Below, piece after piece: positions 1 to 12,100 of a DNA stretch of 64,000 bases (its first letter is position 1; each line of letters opens with the position of its first letter). The translations under genes were made by a program, and so were the position numbers. Location: positions 31,220,298 through 31,284,297 of the forward strand of contig NC_089856.1 in NCBI RefSeq assembly GCF_036373705.1. Reading direction: 5' to 3'. This DNA comes from Amia ocellicauda. Taxonomy: Eukaryota; Chordata; Actinopteri; Amiiformes; Amiidae. Under the pieces are notes generated by a model. That model did not search any database, was not told the DNA's origin, and saw only the letters and a program-made list of their open reading frames with translations.

Positions 1-2209
1 GACTACATTCCAAAACTGCCAAACCTTCTCATTTCTGCTGTTACAGACATTACTCAGACAGCACTCTGGGCTAAAAGTTTAGCAGCTCTAACTGGTGATT
101 ACAACATATCCACTTTCCCTTCCCGCCTTTGACAACTCATTGACTTACTACTCCCGCTCCTTCTTTTACTCTATCTATTTTCCACTTCCCCTGTTGAAAA
201 GAAACTGTAAAATACCAGTGAACATAGTTTAAGCAATCTAAGAAATGAGTAAGTAAGTCTGGATGGTGATTAGCTCTTTCTGTCAGTACAGGTCAAAAAT
301 TGCTCATGTCTGCTTGTTATGGTTATCATATTATTAGTTTAATAATTCAAATTCTATTTCAGATTAACTTCAGTACCTGTCAAAATATATACAAATTTGG
401 ATCTAAACACGTGTTTTCATGATATGAAGTACAGTTGAACTCATAGTAGGTATTTGTTCATTCCATCCAAAGCCAAACTCTTTGACCCTCAAAACTTCCT
501 CAGAAAACTACTTATTTCTGTTTTGTTCAGCATGTTTTAAAAAAAACACAAAGCAGGCCCAGATTCAAGGAGAAAAAAAAAGTGAGCATTGGAAGGAATG
601 TATAAAGAGATCACACCTCATTAGAAAGAAGATTTAAGGAAGATCTGATCGACTTCTCATATGAGTTCTGTGGTTTGTTGTAGGGCTTTTATGGAAAAGC
701 GGGGAATGGAAAGGAGGCAGGCACATTGTAAATGAGGAGAGGAATGTGACGTGTTTTGGGTCTAGTTTTTTGTAACAGAATACTGTGATGCTCTCATTAA
801 CCCTCAAATAAATACCACATAGCTTTGAAATTTGAGGCAATGCAGCACGGATTCATAGATCGTTAAAATGTTTTGTAATCCAAGAGGCATTTAACTGATG
901 AGGAAAGCAAAAACTTACATCTTATGTCCCCATTATCTTGATAAGTATCAGTACGAAATTTTGTATTGTCCCAGAATGAATTTTAGAGACAAAGCGTCAT
1001 TCTTTAAGAAGCATAGTAAGACTTTGTCTGGTTCAAAATCCAAGCCAGTTCTATTTTTAACACTGTAAAAGAATGGACTGAGCTATATTTAAAAGTCTCA
1101 ATCTAAAAAAATAGACGCACTAAAGTATTCTGCAGATTTCCATGCCAAAGTGAAGTTCTTCTATAATATCCATAGGAGCAGTCGGCATGGGACATTTTTG
1201 TGGTGTATAGAGTGTAAACAAACTCAGAGCAATAACCTGTCCCTAGCTTTTGGCATCAACAATTTAATTTAAAAACCCATATTAATGTTATTTCAGTTTT
1301 TCAAAGCCACAACAAAATATCCACTCTTGCATTGCCAAGTTTTCGAACCTGAACTGGAAGAGAACATGCAAATAATAATCAAATGTGAAACAAAAAACTG
1401 ATATCTTCCAATTCCAGACATCTGATAACTCTTGTATGCAAATGCCACTCAGAATGGTGAAATCAAACCTCATTTAAGAGGAACTTGGATACAATTTAAA
1501 AAGGTTCATTATCCATTGTGCACACAAAAAGCACGTTCATACATGTATTTTGAAAACATTTCTGATACACTTCCCCTATCCGTGCAGCTATTTTTCTTGA
1601 TGTTGTTTGTGTAAAGCCCGTTTACAAAGGTATACATTCACCACCTCCATTTTTGGTGCTCAGGAAAGGAACTCGAAGCGAGCCACAAAGTCTCCCTCGC
1701 AGAGAGCTGTTTACTATTAAGAAGGAATTTGCGACAGAAGGCTAGAAGCATGCCTAGAGTACTCTGTGTCCTATTAGACGTCAGTGACACATTAAACACG
1801 TAGCCTGAGCGTAGATAGGGGCTGGTATTGACTTTAGTGTACAGTTACTCTAAGTCTCAGTAATGCTGGGCAATGAAAAGTAGAGGTTAGCCAGGGATCA
1901 CATAGCTTTTACCTAACCAGTTTCTTTCTTCCAAATCTAAACGAATTAAGCTAGAATTTCCAAACGGTTGCTCCCATTAACACCCATATACAACGACACC
2001 AAGCATTTTACATAACAGAAGGTTACAGGAGCCTAAAAAGGTTGTGTCAAATATAGATTCAGTGCCAATTAAATAATGCCAGCCCCCCACCTACTTGTGT
2101 ATTTCATCAGAGATCTAAGGTTCTCAACAAAGGTCTGAGGTGAATATATGGGTTTGCTTTTTAAGTGTGCAGAACACAGCCTTCATCACAGAATGTACTA
2201 AAGTTCACT

Positions 2210-2249
<40 letters not shown>

Positions 2250-2843
2250 CAAAAAAAATACTTTAGCACATTCCATTACGTTTCAGTCGAGCTGACAGGC
2301 TGGACTCAATGGATAACAGTCATATGATTTTTCTGTTTGTTTCTTTATATAGGTCACTTGCTGAACACTTCCAACTCTGCACTTCTCGATTATCAAGAGC
2401 TGGGTCAGATTTGCATCGCCCTTAGGATACTGGTCTTGCAATGCTACACGTCTTTTTAATAACATTTTAATAACATTTCTCAGGTGATAGAATACAAAAT
2501 CAAATGCCAGTTTCTGTTCCTGTTTCTCACAATAAGTAACCAAAATGATTTCAACTAATAATACTAGCAAGTTATATAATCTATTATGTTTGGAGCTACA
2601 AGACTGGACAAGTGCAATCACGCAGTGTCATTTATCATAACAGTGTTACACAATAAATTGCTTGGAAAGGTTGAGTCACCTCAACCCCACTTCTCCCATT
2701 CCCTTAAACATGACCAGTGCCCACTTTATTTGACACCACATATTTACTTCATTCCTTTATTATTTTTTTTCTGGCATTGGTAGTGTTCATTACCAATAGC
2801 TTGTCATTATGTGCTGACATAAACTGCACTGAGAATTTCCATA
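1..2843. other. Gene-free stretch with one (CA)n repeat
   Basis: AT-rich sequence. I found no exon with both a convincing coding frame and splice sites, and the open frames here are short and compositionally random. A perfect (CA)n microsatellite lies at about 2212-2246. Untranslated or regulatory sequence cannot be excluded. Confidence 0.5.
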
Positions 2844-3039
2844 CTACCTCAGTGAGCATGTGGGCAAAAATGTGATTCCCCCAAAAACGTCTACTGAAAG
2901 ACGGTACATTTTGGTATCCATGGCAGAAGCGTCCTTAGGCTTCCTGATCACCATCAACTCAAACTCTCTCACCATTTCTATTTTAGTCTTGTTGGATACC
3001 GGGATGGATGGATAACGCAGGTTAAAGACCAAGTAACCC
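2844..3039 (-). CDS. Possible terminal exon of an unidentified gene
   Basis: On the minus strand a CAG acceptor (at 3042-3040) opens an uninterrupted frame of about 65 codons ending at TAG (2846-2844). The product has a balanced, protein-like composition and ends VDVFGGITFLPTCSLR. An alternative reading is an internal exon using the GTGAGAG donor-like sequence after the IEM codons near 2970. I recognise no family, and no partner exon was found upstream. It could be a real last exon, a pseudogene exon or a chance frame. The acceptor and amino-acid composition are what I see; gene status is inference. Confidence 0.25.
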
Positions 3040-6028
3040 CTGCCGGTGAAACATGCCATTTATGGAAAAAGTGCAGTGTCTGAGATGAAACCACGGTGTA
3101 TGAGGAGACGGATGAATGTGCTTGACATACCTTGACTCAAGAGATCATTGTGGGGAATGTTCATTCTCCAGAGCTATGAGTTTTATGAAATCGTTATCAG
3201 TTAGACACAATGGGCCATCACTTTTGACTCAAAGTGTCAATAATAGATACATTTTAAAACTGGTGAAATCCCTAAAATAATAAAGAACATTTTACAAATG
3301 CTTGTGGAAAGCTCTAGGGAGGAGTGGAGTAAATACAGTGCTGAATATTACAACGTTTGTAATCGAGTTATGGTAATCACAAGCATGCATGCACACAAAT
3401 AAAATAATAGGAAATTGGCACCTATGGGTTGGAACTTTTCTTTAAGCTTCCTTATCACATGCTCTCTGCCACTGGAGGGTCCATTGTGTATGAGAGCTGA
3501 TAAGAATGTGCTCTTTGTGTTCACTACATTCCAAGAGTCCTGGACTGGATGTTTGGACTCCGATGTATGAGGCCAGCGAACCTGTTTCCCTTCTGTACAT
3601 CAAACAATGGGATGCCTGAAAAACAAGGAATAGGCTACAACTGGGAGGAGAGCTCTCGGGACAATTATGACAGACATTCCTCTGAGTCCTGGCCCAAATG
3701 TGTTGAAAAAAAATGTGTAAGGGAGAAACAATTGTGGGAAAGTGTCTTTTCGACTTTTTTTTTTTTTTTCTTCTTTGTTGGAATTTCAGTCGCATGACTA
3801 AAAATATATTACAGGAAATGAGAAAGGAATGAGCTTACCCAGCATCTCTATGAGTAAACCAGTGTTAAGAGTGTGAGTTTTTTTTCTTCTCTCTTTTTCA
3901 TTAATCCAGATGTCTATTGCACTTAAGCTTTAAGCTTTTCTGTCCAGTCATTTTCAATCAGGCTACAGACTGATTATCAGGATAAGTTCAATCACAATAT
4001 ATATTCCAACCACCTTAAAGTCAGGAAACTAAACTGGACCTGATTGTTAAGCAGATAACTTCATTGTTAAGCAAAAGTCTGTTGGCTTTCGATGGTCTCT
4101 CATTCACTTATCTTTCACGATTAACTCGGTAACGACTTTTTTGGAAACAACAAAGACCTCCTAATTCCTAAAGGTTACAAAGCCCGTTTTAGAGAATACA
4201 TTTTCAACCTTTGGTTCAACAATGAACTGCCTTTTGTGTGTTTGTTTTGATGCTTATATTGTTTACTATTTACAGTTATTTCCATTGTACAAAACCAATC
4301 CATCAAAAAAACACAACTTTGTTCTGTCACCTGCCCTACCTTTAAGGCAGAAGTATCATAACCATAGCAATAGGAATGCATCAGTTGTACAAGACAAAGC
4401 TGAACTGTCATACTTTAGGAATACGTTCAAAAGTAGAGAAAGAGGAAGGGAGAGAGATAGTGGGAGAGAGGGGGGAACCTTTTCAAATAACCCCTAGTTA
4501 GAAAATATACCACCTGGTCTTACTGAGATGTTGTGCAAACAGTGAAGATATTGTAGGCATCTGGTTATGTTGTGAGTCTGTTTGTTTTGGCAATAGTCTG
4601 TTAATATCCCCATAAGCTAGATTGTAGTGCAGTTACAGCACAATGGTTAACAAAGTTTACCTTCCCTAGATTTAGTCTCTATGTGGATTTACTGCCATTT
4701 GGAAGTCTTATTCAGACCTTCACTTCTTGACTAGTCTTCGATAGGTATATATATACCTTATCAAGCCTTATGTCTCATTTCACAGAAGACAGGGCATGTG
4801 CTGTATACAAAAAAATAAAAACAGCGGTAGATTTTCTAATATTAAATTTTTATATATATTGCACCGAGCTATGCAGTGAATGTTTCCTTTTAATTAAGGC
4901 AGATACCAACATCTGATAACCAGTCAGGGATAACGGAGCTGAACAAGGTCTTTCGTGACATTGCACTTTGCTGAAGTATTTATAATCTGGAATGATGGGT
5001 ATAAAAAAGGAACAGTTATGAGTTTCTGTTATTAAAAGCTTATTCATTATAGAGGCCTTCAACATCATAGTTAATAGTCATCTTTCCTGGTTGCCCTTTT
5101 CTAGGTTATGCGCTGTGTAACAATGGCATTCTTGTGCCATTATTAACGATTTTCCCACACAATCTTTGAAGGATTGTGGCAGAGAAATAGTTTTTTTTTC
5201 CCCTTTGATTTCAGTGTCATTTTCTGTATACTTAGTCACTATTTTGACATACATTCATCTGTATTATATTCAGATTACTGTTCACTACTGTGGCATTGAC
5301 ATATATATTATATAAATTTGTGTGCGTGGTTGGTTTGGGGATTTTTTGCTCAGATGCAGTGTACATATGCAGGCAATGCTTCATCAAAGCATGTCCAGAG
5401 CAGCTGTAATAGAAGCTGTGGTTTCCACACTGACTCAACGGCTAGACTCTCTTAAACAATGACCAACCAAACTCCCACAAAGTTACCACTCCTGTTATTC
5501 AGGACGGCTACACAACAATACACCGTTTTCTTATAGAAGAGCACATCCTCACCCACTACACATGTGTAGTAATAAACTACACAGACTGATTCCAGAAACA
5601 ACCTCATGGCAGCAGGCGAGGCTAAAAACAGAACCATCTGCCTTAAATCAAAGTTCAACATAAGTTAGGTTTATTCCAGATTCCATTCCATCCAGAGCCA
5701 TTTTCTGTCCTTAACTCATCTATTTTTAGTCTCTCATTGTGACTTAAGGTCTGTGACACAAGATTTCATTGTTGAGCTTCAAGTAGCCTGTTGTGAGGAT
5801 TTGCCAATATCTTTCAGGATATCATATAATGTGTATGGGCTACCTTTGCAGATAAGGAAGAACTCTTGTCACTGTTCTTCTTAAAGACTAAAGGATGTAT
5901 CAACGTATATAGGAGACTTAAAAAAAAACAAATACATTGTCTTTGAGGAAGCCCCTAGTAGGTCTCATTGTTAAAACGGGTCGTTCTGTGATTAGCCGTG
6001 TGTGAATGCGTGCTTGTTAAAATGTAGA
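3040..6028. other. Gene-free stretch
   Basis: No recognisable exon, RNA gene or mobile element. A short purine-rich (GAGA) tract lies near 4437-4475, and homopolymer T runs occur near 3755 and 5190. Confidence 0.45.
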
Positions 6029-6142
6029 TCACACGAAGTTGTTCTTGGCCAAGAAGGTCACGTCAATGTTAGCATTCACGTAGGCAAGGAAGGGAGGCGA
6101 CGTCGGTTTGTCACGTCCATTGGGCGAAAAGAGCCGCAATGT
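6029..6142 (-). CDS. Probable terminal coding exon of an unidentified gene
   Basis: On the minus strand a pyrimidine-rich tract and CAG acceptor (6145-6143) lead into 37 codons plus TGA (6031-6029), in phase 0. The peptide begins TLRLFSPNGRDKP and ends DVTFLAKNNFV. The sequence is locally GC-richer than its flanks, with several CpGs, as expected for a conserved exon in an AT-rich background. Upstream exons of the same gene should lie at higher coordinates on the minus strand, but I could not identify any before the cep63 3' end. I do not recognise the protein. It may be a real last exon or the remnant of a decayed gene. Confidence 0.35.
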   Translation of the reverse strand, partial: TLRLFSPNGRDKPTSPPFLAYVNANIDVTFLAKNNFV

Positions 6143-8469
6143 CTGGAGATATGAGGAAATTCATTGATCCTACACTGTCCCACATCCAGAGTACCTGAAC
6201 AGCAGTGGTGCTCAGATTCGAGCATTGCGTGTTACTTGACAATAACACGCAAATTCACAATGATATTATAAAAAGGAAAAAAATAGATTCTGGGCCCTAG
6301 CAGATGTTTCACATAAATATTCCGAGGTAGATGATGTAGAGAAAAAGAAAAAAATATGTTTAAACTTGTATACAATAAAGGCATTATGAAGTGTGCGGAT
6401 TCTCTAGTCTAGCCAAAGAAAAGTGACTACTATAAGTCATCAACATAATGTCGACCAAGGGAATTGAATTCTTTGCAATTATTTCCTTTGATAGGGACAT
6501 TTGCTAAAAGGCTTTTTTCTTATAAAGGATCCAGGTGTTCACATTTCCATTCACTGAGTCAGACCCATCCAGTTACAAGTCATTCATTGTTCAATTAGAA
6601 GTGATTCAAAACACATACAACCTCACAGAGAAAGGCACTGAAAGGACTAAAAGTATTTTTTAAGACTCTTTTTCAGTTTTGTTCTTTTCATTCCATTTGT
6701 GTGAACTGCACCAAGGAAAGCGGGCAGCAAATGACAGAGCGCCCTCTGCTGTTATCTGTGGTGAATTAATTCACTTTATAATTGCATCGCTGAATGTCAT
6801 ACATAAATAAATGTTACAAGATAAAAGGTAGATAGATCAGTAGCACTTTTGGTAACGATTTACATCAAATGACTTCCTTGCCTCAATAATACAGCTGCTT
6901 GAATGTCCTTTTATTTTCAGGTTATGCAATAATGAGCTTGTAGTAAAAACATTATTTGCCACTGATCTCTGCAATCAATAATCCTGAGTACTATAACATG
7001 TTAAGAGCTGGACAAATTTAACTTTCTTCTGCTTTCTAAGGAGTCCTTACTGTGCTTTGTGTCTGATATATTGTTGGGATTGTCAACTCCTATTGTATTT
7101 TCTGCATCTAAAGGGTTACAACTGCTCACTGTTGGGAAATCTCTTTATATTAAAAACATTTTTTAATGCTCCATGGAGAGCAAATGTCCAACCTTCCAAA
7201 TTCCTTTTCATTTCTGTTTGTTGGCCCTTTTGGAGCATGTAACCATAGTAACTGAATACCACTAGTAACCCTGGCCTGCAGCCTAGCATAACTCCACACA
7301 TTATCCACTGATAGTTAGAAGGAGAATAAAAAATCTTCAATTTATTTTTTTCTAAACTATTTCTTATATCCCCTTCCTTTGTTTCTCATCAAGGGAGAGG
7401 GTGGTTATTTTTCAGTTACCTTGTACGATGCTATCAGTGTTAGATGAAATGCAAAACCCTCCCCTTCTCCAAAATCCATTATGTTTAGCTGCTCCATTTC
7501 CAAATTTCAGAATCCCACATGGTTGACATTAAAATTCCACATGCGTTTTCTCATGCAGCCCATAAAGGAGGACACATTGACAGCACTGGCTCTCTATACA
7601 GATTCCTTTGAGCAAACTTAGTTAAACAATTCTGAGAGAGATGTCAGGATCGGAATGCTCTGGTAGAAGAATGTGCCCTCGGCTCTGGAATTCTGTGGGT
7701 TCACATCCTGACACTTCCCACAAAATCCTGCGCGGCATTTCTCTCTCAGACCTTTCAGATCATACGAAGCCGAGCTGTGCTTTGTAGCATCTTACAACTG
7801 CCGTTTTGTTCAAAATCTGAAAATGAGCAGAACTATTCTTTTCCTCAAATGATGGAAAGCACAGGGCAAGAGAGATGTCATACCATAGTCAGCCTTGTAT
7901 AACATCATTTCTCAGTGGCTTTTCAATGTCATTTTGTATCCAAGAAATAGCTGATTGGTTCTTTAGGGGGCTGAAGCTGTAAAAAGGTAGCACGCTTGAT
8001 TTTAATTGCTTTTAATTAAAGACAGTTGAAGAAGTTATTAACGTGAACATGTTGTTGAATACCTAATCCTCTGCCATAGTTCTCCTGTTCCACATCTGGA
8101 CAAGAGAAGCCTGAGTTCGCCAAAGACTCTGTGGGAGATAAGAAGAATGACATCACAGTAAACACTTCACTTCATGCCAAAGGTGCTGCATGCAGAGTGA
8201 TGTCATTGCACAAGGTTGGCCAGGGAAGCACTGCAAAGTCGGGGTGCTTGCAGGTAATGCAAGGACACTCCGGCCTAATACACATAGGTGCTGCTGGTCA
8301 ACATCAATAAAGTAGATCTGTCCACTAACATGTCCTCTTAACACAACATCCCACACCCTCATGGGATGGGTGCCTTACCCTGAACAATGATCAGAAAACC
8401 TCAGCCCAAATAAGAAAACAACCAATCACAACAATCAGCTAAGAAGAACCACTAAGAGTTCATGACAGA
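6143..8469. other. Gene-free stretch between unidentified exon and cep63 3' end
   Basis: No exon could be assigned. Two open minus-strand segments (about 7650-7800 and 8210-8370) have some coding-like composition but lack convincing splice sites or recognisable similarity, so they are not called. Confidence 0.4.
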
Positions 8470-8475
8470 TTTAAT
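8470..8475 (-). terminator. Candidate poly(A) signal of cep63
   Basis: ATTAAA on the minus strand, about 650 bp past the cep63 stop codon. It would give a 3' UTR of ordinary length. No other signal in 8450-9126 looks better, but usage is inferred. Confidence 0.3.
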
Positions 8476-9126
8476 AATTGGACTACAGATCCACGGAAGA
8501 CACACAAACAGTTAAAAGACTGTACAAAAATATTTTACTTCTCACTTATTAGAAATGAATTTGCTAAAACATCTCTCTTTTCCCCAGAAAGGTCTGTGAA
8601 GAATATAACAATTAAAGAAAGTGCATGATAAAGGCACACAAAGAAAAGACAAAATAAATATTACACAGAAGAAAAACACATGGTGACAGGAGGCAAGTGC
8701 TGTTTGCAGTTAGGTTGACATTTAGGTTGAGTATTCATCGGTCCTACCACTGAACTTCACTTTAAATGGCTATCAGCCTCCAAATAACATACCATAGCTG
8801 TTTGAGATGTCATTAATTTCAAAAGGAGCAAGGTCTTCAAAATGAGTCACTGCTGTTTGAAAAGAGAGACAATGTTTCCCAAGAGAGGCATGTCTGCAGT
8901 TTGGAGAGTCTAACTAATACGTTTACACTTGTTTGAGGTGTTTCCCTGCAAGCTCTTAAGAAAGCCAACTTCCCAGACTCCATTAATTGTATTTCCATCC
9001 CACCATAAGTTCTTGATTGACAAGCCACGCACATTTGTGCAAATTCGCCCATGCAAACAAACCTGTGTTTTTTTTTTTTAATCCAAACTGGAGTTTCCCT
9101 GGTTACTCCCCATTCTTATGCCAGGT

Positions 9127-12100
9127 TTAGTCAGAGGAAGACTCAGCAGCCTGCCCAAGGTACTTCTTCACAGTTTTAGTATTGTCCTCTCTCATATCCT
9201 GGATGTGGGCATCAAGCTGCTGGAGCAGTTCCTCAGAACGCCGGTTTTCCTCCTCCAGGAAGCGAGTGGCAATAGAGCCCACTGGGGAGGCAGGGAGAGG
9301 GGCCTGGGTGGGGGGAAAAGCAGTGAAAGGGTTCAGAGAAGAGTTCAGCACATGGATTACTGAGATGCACATTTTTGATCGATGTGCGACTGGAAATGGT
9401 GCATAAGAAAATGCCTGTACAACTATAATACGGTCTATCGCCCAACCAGTTATAAAATCCTTGTAATGCAGATTGGAATAATAAAGATGGCAACTAAAAC
9501 ATGATTGGAAAAATAAATGAGACATAAAATACAGAGACAACTCACCAATGGCATAAACTCATCACGTCCAAGTGACCCCATAGACTCCACTGAGGCGGCG
9601 TCCGAGAGATTCCCCTCATTCCCATCGGGGGCTTTGCTCGGAAACGAATGATCTTCTGGGGCTCCTTTCGGTGACTGGGGGGATGAGGATGTTCCCGAGG
9701 TACTATCGCTGACCAGGGACTGTCCATCTGCTTGGCTGGGGGCACTTCTGAGATTTTGTTTTTCCAACTGGCTTTTGAGGTTCTCAATTTCCCTTTCGTA
9801 CTGCCAGGCGTTTTCCTCCATCTTGGTTTTCATGGCTTGGAGCTCTTGTGTGTGTTGCATCTGGATTTCCTGAATTTTCCTATAATATGAAAGCTGGCAA
9901 GTTACCATGGGACCACTGATTGTCCCAAGGATTGCAGCCCACATGCAAGAAGGATTAGCCAGTTGGCTTCACATACAATACATACATATAGAAGACATAG
10001 AATCCAAGAGAACAAATCTCACCATCACTGCTCATAGGGAGAACAAGTTCAAACCAGTTGTTCAGCACTAACTCATGGCATAAACAAGACCAGGCTTGAG
10101 CTCCTACACGTCCTATAGACCATAACCCTGGGTGTCCACCTCAAAGAGTATGACCCCCGAAAAATTAAATAAAAGGCAAAATGTATGAATTAATTAAGCT
10201 TTGCATTGATACTCTCAGTAATTCCTGAAAGCTCACGCTCAGATCTCCACACATGTCCGTGTACCTGTCGTCAGTAGTGCGGAGCTGAGTTAGTCTGCCC
10301 TGGGTCTGCAGTGCCCTCTCGTACTTGTCCTGCCAGGTCTGGGTGGAGGCCTCCAGTCTCGCGCGTACCTCAGCCAGGTCCTGTCGCAGCTGCTGGTTCT
10401 CCTGCTCCAGGCTACCCAGCGAGGACACGTAGCTCTCTCTCAGGGCCGACAGCGACCCCTCCGATTTCTGCGGCAGACACCGTAAACCATCCATTCCAGG
10501 AGTTAGTAAGCACAATTAAACTAAGCCGATCAGCATCAAACACGATGGTTCTGAAACATTGTACATGGAAAGCGATCAAATTAATGATAAATTGAGATGA
10601 CACAAGGGGAAACGATAAGGCCTTTATGATAGATACCTCATTATTATCGCTCCGATTAATAAAATCCAGGCAAATTATACTAAAATAACAAAACCCTCCT
10701 CTTTCGAAATACACACACAATGGGTGGAATATGAATACAAGCCATTTTATTTGTAGGAACAATCGATGCTTTTCAAACCTTGGTTGTTCTGGATTCCACA
10801 CGCTCCAGTATCTCAGTCAGATGCTGATTCTCGATCTTCAGGGTCTCGAGCTGAACCTGAGCAACCTGCAGACAAAACAGCAGCACATAACGTATCCATG
10901 TGATCCTTTAGCATGGCTCTTATTTTGCCAATTACTTTCTCACTTTGACAGTGTCTTGGGATTTTAATATACAACCCAGAGGATTTTCTATCCATTAAGG
11001 ATTAGAGTGAAAGATGATTTTGATACTAGGAGCACAGTTTGGTTTGGTTCCTACTTCACAACCTACGCCACACACTGTGCGCCATGCCCACCTTGAGTTC
11101 CGCTGCCCTGCGCTCTGCCCTCTCCACCTCAGAGCGCAACTGACGCTCAATGCTGGAGGCAGAACCGCTGAGAGTGGCTATGGTGATGTCTCTCTGGTGC
11201 AGCTCGCTGGTAAGCTGGGTCACCTCCCTCTTCATGCCTTCTACCGCCGCATTGTGCGACCCATCTGCCTGCTGCAGCTCGTCCCTCAACTGGGCAACAT
11301 GAAAAGGTTCAAATACAGTAATAGTTCAGTGATTTCAGCTATCTGATATTTCCCTTGCAGATGAGCTACGGTTACTTAACTGTAACAGACTAATTTAAGG
11401 CAGATGACAAATTTAAGGACTTCAGGACTGCGGGACACAAACTGGATTTAAGATACCTTTGAGCTTTCAAACACACAAGGCAAACTTGTCACAACATGCA
11501 GTTAAATGGACAGACCACAAAATGTTGAGAATCACTGCGGAAAAATGTGTGGCAGAATGTTGTGTGATTTCTAGACGAAGGGTGGCTAGACAGCTCTCTG
11601 AAAAATACACTGGTTTAGACACTAGCAATTAGACAGAAAAACAGAACAGCTACTTCTTACTTTCTTTACTTCCCCCAGGCAGCATCTGTGCTCCTCTTCA
11701 ATGTGTTGGAGCTCCTGCTGTTTTCTGGACAAATCTTTCTTTATGTCTTCTTTCTGTCCTTTCACTTTATCAATGCTGGAAAACAAGAATCTTTTAGTTA
11801 ATACATGGCTAACTTCACTCATTTTCACATTTGTTATAGTAGGATATATCTGATTTTTGTGAAGAATGGCAGAGTATGTGTCATTGCTCTGATCAGGTCT
11901 AATTAAATATGCCTGAGAGAACTCCATTGTCGTCTTGTGGACTTCCTACCTCTCTTCAAGCCGAGCCACTTCAGCCTTTAGGCGTGCATCACTTGAGCGG
12001 GCTGCATGGAGATGAATTAGCGTCTGTTCCAGCTCCTGCCTGAGGGGTCCCAGTCCTGCAAACACCCCCTTCTCCTGCAGACAGCCTTCTAGAGACCTGT

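Noticed and set aside
7636-7800. Cysteine-containing minus-strand frame (GFCGKCQDVNP)
   Set aside because: No splice signals in phase and no similarity recognised.
8153-8362. Minus-strand frame upstream of the 6029-6142 exon, considered as its partner
   Set aside because: No convincing acceptor/donor pair and no recognisable family; the composition is weak evidence.
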